From Firmicutes bacterium UBA5473 (GTDB taxonomy: Bacteria > Bacillota > DTU084), in the NCBI GenBank assembly GCA_002427165.1, contig DIQB01000121.1, forward strand, positions 1 to 17,413: DNA of 17,413 nucleotides, written 5' to 3'. A program made the translations under genes and the position numbers. The notes beneath the pieces were generated by a model that saw only the letters and a list, made by a program, of their open reading frames with translations, did not search any database and was not told where the DNA came from. Below, piece by piece: positions 5,602-11,184 of this stretch. How positions within the stretch are numbered: the stretch's first letter is position 1; each line of letters begins with the position of its first letter.

Positions 5602-7452
5602 TTGGAAAAAAAAATTAATACGAGTTATTACTATCGGTTTAGTAGACCTGACTTACAATCGCTGGTACCCTCAGATGCACAATCAATTTTAGATATTGGT
5701 TGTGGAAATGGAATGGTTGGAGGGGCTTTAAAAAATAGGCAACAATGCAGAGTTGTAGGAATTGAACTATCAAAACCTGCAGCGCGAGAGGCAAAAAAAA
5801 TATTGGATAAGGTTATTACAGGAAATGTTGAAAAGTATTCTACCCTTTTGCAATTGCAGGACGAAAGTTTTGACTGCATCATTTTGGGAGATATTTTAGA
5901 ACACCTTAATGAGCCAGTTCAACTAATTAATCAACTTAAAAGATTTCTTAGACCAAACGGATGTCTAGTCCTTAGTATTCCTAACATAGGACATTGGAGT
6001 ATATGGCAGGGATTGTTAGCTGGAGAGTGGCAATACTCAGATGCGGGATTGCTTGATAAATCTCACTTACGTTTTTTTACGAGAAAAAGTATTATCCGAT
6101 TTCTCACAGATGCCGAATACGAGATTTCTGAACTAAAGGGAGTTATGATTTCAAACGAAGAGATTATCAACGAGATATCCAAGGTTGCAAGAGCATGTGA
6201 TGTTTTCGACGGTTCGTTGACGCAAGAGCTTTCTATATACCAATTTTTAGCGAAAGCAAAAGCTGCTGACCAAAAAACATTCAAGACTGGGTTGACAAGT
6301 ATAATCATTTTGGTCCGCAATCAATTAGTCTATACAGCAGCCTGCCTTGAAAGTATAGTAAGAAATACTGCTCTTCCATATGAGCTAATAATTGTGGATA
6401 ACGGCTCGGATACAGAAACGAAAGAATTTCTTGCAAGTTTTGTCGAAAGAGTCCCTAATGTTAAGCTACTTAGATCTGAGGAGAACCTTGGCTTTGCAGC
6501 TGGCAATAACTGGGGGATTTCTGTAGCAAGTGGAGACTACATTATGTTTTTAAATAACGATACAGTAGTTCCTCCCAATTGGTTATATAGACTATACAAT
6601 TGTCTTGCTGAGCATCAAAGTATCGGAATTGTAGGTCCAATGACCAATAATATCTCTGGAACACAAAAAGTATCCCAAATTAGTTATGACCCAGAGGGAG
6701 TGTTGGAAAACGTTGAAGAATTTGAGGTATTTGCAAAAGTCTTTTACCAAAGTCATGCAAAAAAACGGAGTATTGTGAGCAGGTTGGTTGGTTTTTGTAT
6801 GCTGGCTAAGAAAGAAGTTATCGATGATATTGGTGGATTTGACACACATTTTGGACTTGGAAATTTTGAGGATGACGATTTTTGCCTTCGTGCACAACTT
6901 GCTGGATATTTATGTGTTAAAGCAGAAGATGCATTTATCCATCATTTCGGTAGCAGAACATTTATTGGAGAACAGCTCCCTTTCCAACAAATGATGCAAG
7001 AAAATTTGGCAAAGTTCAAGAAAAAATGGTTACAACGAGGTATGGTGTTTGACGGATATGGCTCATTGGCAGGCTTAGTATTTGACCCAATAGCTGATTA
7101 TGTTGCTCCAAAAGAGCCTGTTAATCAGAAGCATCAGTGCATTTACTTTTTTTATAATCGCGATTTTAAGGCATTAAAGAAAGTCGTTATGAAAATAATC
7201 GACGAACAACCCGAAAGCCAGTTATTTATCATCGGAGGACCGGATTCAGAGGATATTATGAGTTTTTTGAAAAAAGAATTTGGTACGTGGTTAGAAGAAC
7301 AAAGAAGTTTAGAAATCGCAATACTTAAAGAAACTCCTTGTTTTGATTCACTATTTGTTAAGCCTGATTGTTTAATCGTCCATAAAGCAGATGATAGAAG
7401 CGGGCAGTGGCAGTTATTTAAGGATAACGGTACTAAGATACTTTGGATATGA
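5602..7452 (+). CDS. Methyltransferase - family 2 glycosyltransferase fusion
   Basis: This 616-residue protein has three parts. Residues about 14-190 form a class I SAM-dependent methyltransferase: ILDIGCGNG at 29-37, the acidic VVGIELS strand end, and DCIILGDILEHL. Residues about 231-480 are a GT-A family 2 glycosyltransferase: SIIILVRN, ELIIVDNGSDTET, ENLGFAAGNNWG, LNND with Asn318-Asn319-Asp320 in the metal-site position, and GLGNFEDDDFCLRAQLAGY around residues 418-432. Residues about 509-616 form an alpha/beta tail I do not recognise. Such fusions occur in surface-sugar and flagellar glycan loci, where one chain can both extend and methylate a glycan. TTG is taken as start with AAAAGGAG nine bases upstream. 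It is AT-rich like the preceding gene (23 G/C in 60 bases at 6241-6300). Flagellin glycan assembly is inferred from position only. Confidence 0.85.
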   Translation: MEKKINTSYYYRFSRPDLQSLVPSDAQSILDIGCGNGMVGGALKNRQQCRVVGIELSKPAAREAKKILDKVITGNVEKYSTLLQLQDESFDCIILGDILEHLNEPVQLINQLKRFLRPNGCLVLSIPNIGHWSIWQGLLAGEWQYSDAGLLDKSHLRFFTRKSIIRFLTDAEYEISELKGVMISNEEIINEISKVARACDVFDGSLTQELSIYQFLAKAKAADQKTFKTGLTSIIILVRNQLVYTAACLESIVRNTALPYELIIVDNGSDTETKEFLASFVERVPNVKLLRSEENLGFAAGNNWGISVASGDYIMFLNNDTVVPPNWLYRLYNCLAEHQSIGIVGPMTNNISGTQKVSQISYDPEGVLENVEEFEVFAKVFYQSHAKKRSIVSRLVGFCMLAKKEVIDDIGGFDTHFGLGNFEDDDFCLRAQLAGYLCVKAEDAFIHHFGSRTFIGEQLPFQQMMQENLAKFKKKWLQRGMVFDGYGSLAGLVFDPIADYVAPKEPVNQKHQCIYFFYNRDFKALKKVVMKIIDEQPESQLFIIGGPDSEDIMSFLKKEFGTWLEEQRSLEIAILKETPCFDSLFVKPDCLIVHKADDRSGQWQLFKDNGTKILWI

Positions 7453-7455
7453 ACT

Positions 7456-7481
7456 TAAACATGCCAAATTAGTGCCGATAT
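7456..7481 (+). promoter_or_regulatory. Sigma-28 (sigma-D/FliA) promoter for fliD operon
   Basis: TAAA (7456-7459), a 14-base spacer and GCCGATAT (7474-7481) match the sigma-D consensus exactly in both boxes. It starts four bases after the stop of the upstream gene and lies wholly within a 61-base gap. Transcription should begin near 7488, about 26 bases before fliD, just upstream of GGGAGGA at 7500-7506. It would drive fliD through the FliT-like gene independently of the AT-rich glycosyltransferase block. Confidence 0.85.
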
Positions 7482-7513
7482 TAATTATAGAACGCAAACG
7501 GGAGGATATTTCA

Positions 7514-9400
7514 ATGGGAATCCAAATTAACGGCCCCGCATCGGGGATGCAAACAGATCTCATAATCCAGCAACTACTATCCATTGAACGAAGACCGCAA
7601 GTTATTATGAATCGCCAGCTACAATTAATGCAATGGAAAAAGAGTACCTGGAATGAAATAAACACTAAACTTCTAGATTTTAAAACTACTGTTGAAGGAC
7701 TTCTCCATCGTGATAAATTGCTAGCAAGTAAAGTGACCAGCAGCAAAGAAGAAAAAGTTACAGCTATAGCTAGCGGAATCGCAAATAGCGCTGAGTATGA
7801 AATTACAGTCCACGCCTTGGCATCCAGCACCAAGCTCATGAGTGGTTCTGGCAAAGCTGGTTTTGGTCTCGGTAAAGCTATAAATCAGTTTTTACCCTTT
7901 TTTGATGGTGGCAATTTTGGGACCCGCATTAGCAAGGGAACCTTTACAATCAATGGTGCTCAAATCGAGATCGAAGATGGCGATTATTTGGGTGATGGCA
8001 CAGGTGCAGATGGACATGACCTAATCAAAAAGATCAACGACTCTGCTGCTAATGTAATAGCCTCCTACGATCCTGCTACAGATTGTCTAGAAATTAAAGC
8101 TAAAAATCCAGGTGGTAATGTAAATTTGGGTGCGGTTACAGATACCAGCAATTTTCTTACTGTTACTTACCTTTTGACTTCACCCGAGGAGCAGAACGGT
8201 GGCGTTGCTGTACGGACAAGCACTAGCCACCTTGGGCATATCCATAATAGAGAACTACTGAAGAATGCTAATTTTGCTGAAGAGCTTTTAGATAAAGATG
8301 GTGGTACTGAAGGCCAGGGGAAATTTAAGATTAACGGTGTTGAAATATCCTATGATCTTAGCCGCGATAATTTTGACAACGTGCTTTCGAGGATCAACAA
8401 TTCTGATGCTGGGGTAACTGCTTTTTACGACAAAATGACAGATCGCCTCATTTTCCAAAACAAAGCTACGGGTAGTTTTGAGATTGTCCTGGAAGATGTA
8501 GAAGGAAATTTTGTCGAAGCTTTAGATTTAGGAGCTGGCTCTACAGTTTCAATGGGGCAAAATGCCAAGCTCTCAATTGTTGGCTTCAATAACGATCAGC
8601 CTATATATAGTAGTAGCAACCAGGTAACGAACGTTGTGCCAGGCCTTACAATTAATCTGAAAGCCACAACAACTGAACCTGTGAAACTCAATGTGGAACA
8701 GGATCAGGATACCATCAAAAAGACCATCACGGATTTTGTTAACAAGTACAACGAAACAGTTAAGTATTTTAATAGCAAGCTTAAGGAAAAGTCGGTTACA
8801 GATAAAGATATAGAGGAGATGACCGATAGCGAACGCAGAGCAGGGCTCATGAGCGGTAACAGCACACTTGGCAAGATCCGTTTTGGTCTCCTGGAACAGA
8901 TAATCGACCCCCTCTCAGATTCTGATGGTGTATTCAAGTTGCTCTCTCAAATGGGAATCGAGAGTGTTGTAGATCCTAGTGGTGCTAATTCTGGAACACT
9001 GAAGATTAATGACAATAAGCTAGAGGATGCTATTCGCAACAACCCAGAAGGAATAGCAAGGTTTTTCTTCAACGATGCTGATGGTAATGGCATCATCACT
9101 CGTGATGAGGACAAGAAACCGATCGAAAGTGGAATTGCAGTTAGGCTTGTGGATTATCTAGATAGCCTATTAGATACAAGGGTATACGAGCATGGTAAAG
9201 GAGGCGTGGTACCAAGGCAGCAAGATGAACTAGATGAAAGCATGAAATATCTCAAAAAACGGATTGATGACTTTGACAAGCGTATGGAGCAGAGGGAATT
9301 ATATTTGGTCAGGCAGTTTACTTCTATGGAAAAATCTTTAGCTATCCTGCAAAGCCAGAGCTCATGGCTTTCAGGTCAGATAGCTGGACTTTTCGGGTAA
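7514..9400 (+). CDS. fliD: Flagellar filament cap protein FliD (HAP2)
   Basis: FliD forms the cap under which exported flagellin polymerises. The 628-residue product starts MGIQINGPASGMQTDLIIQQ and continues LLSIERRPQVIMNRQLQLMQWKKSTWNEI, the FliD N-terminal domain. The C-terminal FliD domain runs from about residue 400 (FVNKYNETVKYFNS) to SLAILQSQSSWLSGQIAGLFG. Between them are two similar stretches (about residues 141-218 and 268-338), each with a G-x-F-x-INGxxI opening and an IN-x-S..V.A.YD..TD.L pattern, resembling tandem flagellin-IN repeats. Residues 521-532 read DADGNGIITRDE, a canonical EF-hand loop inserted before GIAVRLVDYLD. One cysteine is present (Cys191). The ATG at 7514 with GGGAGGA seven bases upstream is chosen over a frame extension to 7391. 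A consensus sigma-28 promoter precedes it. Confidence 0.95.
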   Translation: MGIQINGPASGMQTDLIIQQLLSIERRPQVIMNRQLQLMQWKKSTWNEINTKLLDFKTTVEGLLHRDKLLASKVTSSKEEKVTAIASGIANSAEYEITVHALASSTKLMSGSGKAGFGLGKAINQFLPFFDGGNFGTRISKGTFTINGAQIEIEDGDYLGDGTGADGHDLIKKINDSAANVIASYDPATDCLEIKAKNPGGNVNLGAVTDTSNFLTVTYLLTSPEEQNGGVAVRTSTSHLGHIHNRELLKNANFAEELLDKDGGTEGQGKFKINGVEISYDLSRDNFDNVLSRINNSDAGVTAFYDKMTDRLIFQNKATGSFEIVLEDVEGNFVEALDLGAGSTVSMGQNAKLSIVGFNNDQPIYSSSNQVTNVVPGLTINLKATTTEPVKLNVEQDQDTIKKTITDFVNKYNETVKYFNSKLKEKSVTDKDIEEMTDSERRAGLMSGNSTLGKIRFGLLEQIIDPLSDSDGVFKLLSQMGIESVVDPSGANSGTLKINDNKLEDAIRNNPEGIARFFFNDADGNGIITRDEDKKPIESGIAVRLVDYLDSLLDTRVYEHGKGGVVPRQQDELDESMKYLKKRIDDFDKRMEQRELYLVRQFTSMEKSLAILQSQSSWLSGQIAGLFG

Positions 9401-9409
9401 AGGGGAAAA

Positions 9410-9820
9410 GTGGGGGAGAGTTTGAGAAAGGGGGGACTCTCCAAAGTGGGGACTATAGTACATATTTCACGGGCCTCTATTCCTGAGACTATGAAAACAA
9501 CTAATACGATTGAGGTCTTAGCGAAGAACCTACAAAAGAATAATGAAAATGCTGCTGCCAGACCAGCTGAGATTGTGAGATTAGATCGGGAATATTGGCG
9601 TCGTCATTTCGACGAGTTATTAGAAAGACTAAATATGATCATAAAAGTTTCCAGAGTTGAATTTCGCAGAGAGGTTCATAAAGGCACAGGTGAGATCATG
9701 GTAAGCATCTTGGATAGTGAAACAGGAGAAATGCTGCGACAAATTCCTCCAGAGCGTGTCCTTGATATGCTAGCCGAAATGATGAAACACTTGGGCCTGA
9801 ACGTGGATTTAGAAGCTTGA
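9410..9820 (+). CDS. flaG: FlaG family protein
   Basis: The C-terminal half carries the FlaG family pattern: HFDELLERLNMIIKVSRVEF, then GEIMVSILDSETGEMLRQIP with PPERVLDMLAEMMKHLGLNVD. FlaG proteins are small, non-essential factors associated with filament length or cap function; the exact role is unclear. The gene lies 9 bases after fliD and 12 bases before fliS. In B. subtilis flaG precedes fliD, so the order is changed here. The start is uncertain: GTG at 9410 follows AAAGGGG closely, but TTG at 9422 (GGGGGAG upstream) or GTG at 9446 (GGGGGGA upstream) are equally possible, and the first 20-30 residues are not conserved-looking. The most N-terminal choice gives 136 residues. Confidence 0.85.
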   Translation: MGESLRKGGLSKVGTIVHISRASIPETMKTTNTIEVLAKNLQKNNENAAARPAEIVRLDREYWRRHFDELLERLNMIIKVSRVEFRREVHKGTGEIMVSILDSETGEMLRQIPPERVLDMLAEMMKHLGLNVDLEA

Positions 9821-9832
9821 GGGGGAGAAGTA

Positions 9833-10276
9833 ATGGCTACGGATAATCTAGATCGTTATTTGCAAATAAAGGTTCAAACAGCAAGCCCGGGGCAGTTGGT
9901 AAGTATGTTGTATGATGGAGCAATTCGCTTTTCAAAACAGGCAAAAGAACAGCTTGAGGGCAGTGATCTAGAGGGTTCAAATGCATCAATACAGCGAGTT
10001 CAGGATATAGTGGAAGAGTTAAATGTATCTTTAGATACAGATAAAGGCGGAGAAATTGCAGCTAATTTGCGGAAAATCTACATATACGTTTCAGAGCAAT
10101 TATTAGAGGCCAACATAAAAAAAGATCCAAAGATTTTAGCTAATGTAATTGAGCTTTTGGAAAATATGCGCGTGACCTGGAAAGAAATAATGCTAAAATC
10201 AAAAGATGTAAATGGAAGGCCTAATGTACAAAAATATAGCACAAATACTAGCAGCTTAGATTTAGCAGTCGAGTGA
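9833..10276 (+). CDS. fliS: Flagellin export chaperone FliS
   Basis: FliS is a four-helix cytoplasmic chaperone that binds the C-terminus of flagellin, prevents premature polymerisation and delivers it to the export gate. The product is 147 residues, near family size. It has the usual opening DRYLQIKVQTASPGQLVSML followed by YDGAIRFSKQAKEQL, the central VQDIVEELNVSLD with KGGEIAANLRKIYIYV, and a late helix with the tryptophan of MRVTWKEIM. GAGGGGGAGAAG gives a strong ribosome binding site before the ATG. It sits 12 bases after flaG in the fliD operon, and the next gene begins 21 bases after its stop. Confidence 0.95.
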   Translation: MATDNLDRYLQIKVQTASPGQLVSMLYDGAIRFSKQAKEQLEGSDLEGSNASIQRVQDIVEELNVSLDTDKGGEIAANLRKIYIYVSEQLLEANIKKDPKILANVIELLENMRVTWKEIMLKSKDVNGRPNVQKYSTNTSSLDLAVE

Positions 10277-10297
10277 AAAAAATTAGGGGTGTAAAAA

Positions 10298-10561
10298 GTG
10301 CCTATCAACCTGATGCAGATCCACCGTGAGATTGTAGAGTGCCTAAAAGATAACGAAGCAACCTTTGCCCATCCCCTAAGCTCGGAAGAACTTGGCAAAA
10401 TCCTCAATGTCACCCCCTCCTACGTCAGAGAGCGCATGCAACTGCTAGTAGCACTAGATATGGTAGGCGTACGCCATGGTCGTGGTGGAGGATATTACAT
10501 CATCCGCAAACGCGGCAGCAGGGCACGGATATTAAAAGAGTTGAAGGCAAACGATGGTTAA
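10298..10561 (+). CDS. Small winged-helix DNA-binding protein, Rrf2-like, candidate flagellar regulator
   Basis: The 87-residue protein is nearly all one winged helix-turn-helix. Helices about residues 5-17 and 26-36 (SSEELGKILNV) are followed by a recognition helix (TPSYVRERMQLLVALDMV, about 39-56) and a wing GVRHGRGGGYYII. The pattern recalls the N-terminal DNA-binding part of Rrf2-family regulators (GISxxYLxxxL..LxxAGLV..xxGxxGGYxL). The cysteine cluster and C-terminal dimerisation helix of those proteins are missing. The C-terminus is very basic (RKRGSRARILKELK). The GTG start has AGGGGTG upstream. It lies 21 bases after fliS and overlaps the FliT-like gene by 8 bases, so it is made with the chaperones. 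I do not recognise a named family for it. A transcriptional role in the late flagellar regulon is an inference from fold and location. Confidence 0.65.
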   Translation: MPINLMQIHREIVECLKDNEATFAHPLSSEELGKILNVTPSYVRERMQLLVALDMVGVRHGRGGGYYIIRKRGSRARILKELKANDG

Positions 10562-10925
10562 AAAGGCGGGTTCAGTTGTGGGGGAAATGATAGTCGCAGA
10601 GTACAAAAAACTCTTGGAACTTAACAAACAGCTAAATCACGAACTAAAAAAAGGTGGCACCAGCCTCGATAGAATACTGAGCGAAAGCTGGAAGCTGATG
10701 CAAAGCATCGACAGGCAGCCACCACCAAAAAAAGAATCAGAACTTCAAGAAGTCCACCAGATCCTCGCAGAACTCGTTGAACTGCAAAAAGAAAACCAAG
10801 AATTAATCCAAGAAAGAATGGAAGAGCTGAGCCGAGAACTGTCTCAAGTGAAAACAGGAAAACAAGCACAGAGGGCCTACCACAACAAAAGCCGAGATGC
10901 AAAATTCTTAGATCAGTTCAAGTAG
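10554..10925 (+). CDS. Probable FliT/FlgN-type flagellar export chaperone
   Basis: The 123-residue protein is almost wholly helical and charged. A helix with YKKLLELNKQLNHELKKG is followed by LDRILSESWKLMQSID, a PPPKK linker, and a long probable coiled coil from about residue 63 to 105 (EVHQILAELVELQKENQELI and so on). It ends in QRAYHNKSRDAKFLDQFK. Small helical proteins ending in an A-Y-x(n)-FLD/FID-K tail are typical of the Firmicutes FliT/FlgN chaperone group, and fliT follows fliS in several Firmicutes. Such chaperones bind FliD or FlgK/FlgL and escort them to the export gate. Sequence identity in this group is low, so the call rests on size, helix pattern, tail and place. Its ATG overlaps the end of the winged-helix gene, with only a weak ribosome binding site, so coupling is likely. 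Confidence 0.6.
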   Translation: MVKKAGSVVGEMIVAEYKKLLELNKQLNHELKKGGTSLDRILSESWKLMQSIDRQPPPKKESELQEVHQILAELVELQKENQELIQERMEELSRELSQVKTGKQAQRAYHNKSRDAKFLDQFK

Positions 10926-11043
10926 GGAGGCCCCTGTTTACAGTACGGATTATATATAAAAACTAGAGAATATATTCCAATAGAATTCTTATCACAATTC
11001 GGGGTTGTGGAAAGATGATCTCGTGTCAGTGGATGGGGTCTGG

Positions 11044-11097
11044 GTATTTCAAAAATACTAAATAACAGATCCAAAGTTCTTGGAACAGCTTAAGTAG
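11044..11097 (+). pseudogene. Relic of a FliT/FlgN-like C-terminus
   Basis: Codons 11071-11097 read PKFLEQLK-stop, matching AKFLDQFK-stop at the end of the chaperone gene (10899-10925). Over 28 bases from the preceding C to the GGG after the stop, 23 are identical. The differences include synonymous AAA/AAG and TTA/TTG changes, and conservative Asp/Glu and Phe/Leu changes, as expected if both copies were once coding. In the same frame, VFQKY precedes a stop at 11059, so no intact gene remains. The stretch lies 146 bases beyond the chaperone stop, and its last codons form part of the terminator stem. No similarity was seen upstream of about 11044, so the extent of the relic is a guess. Confidence 0.5.
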
Positions 11098-11119
11098 GGC
11101 ATAACCCTACTTTTTTTTT
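11092..11119 (+). terminator. Intrinsic terminator ending the fliD operon
   Basis: AAGTAGGG (11092-11099), loop CATAA (11100-11104) and CCCTACTT (11105-11112) make an eight-pair hairpin that runs into nine T residues (11111-11119). This is a standard Rho-independent terminator on the + strand. It separates the flagellar operon from the uvr operon. Confidence 0.93.
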
Positions 11120-11138
11120 ATCCTCGGAATAGTACACC

Positions 11139-11167
11139 TTGAATCATCTGTGCTCTTAGGTTAAAAT
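11139..11167 (+). promoter_or_regulatory. Putative housekeeping promoter for the uvrBAC operon
   Basis: TTGAAT (11139-11144), a 17-base spacer and TAAAAT (11162-11167) are close to the sigma-A consensus, at the expected place between the terminator and uvrB. Transcription would begin around 11174, leaving a leader of only about 11 bases with the ribosome binding site AGGTG (11174-11178) at its very 5' end. That short leader makes the exact assignment uncertain. I saw no clear LexA box nearby. Confidence 0.45.
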
Positions 11168-11184
11168 AAGCATAGGTGATAAAG

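Noticed and set aside
7391..7513. 41-residue N-terminal extension of FliD
   Set aside because: It overlaps the upstream coding sequence and the sigma-28 promoter; ATG at 7514 has a strong ribosome site and the family N-terminus.
7414..7854. 146-residue frame on the - strand across the start of fliD
   Set aside because: It covers the fliD promoter and conserved FliD N-terminus in antisense; no ribosome site or family pattern.
11077..11087. GTTC-TTG-GAAC inverted repeat considered as a LexA-like operator for uvrB
   Set aside because: The half-sites are in the reverse order and spacing of the Gram-positive LexA box, and the bases are explained by the chaperone-tail relic.
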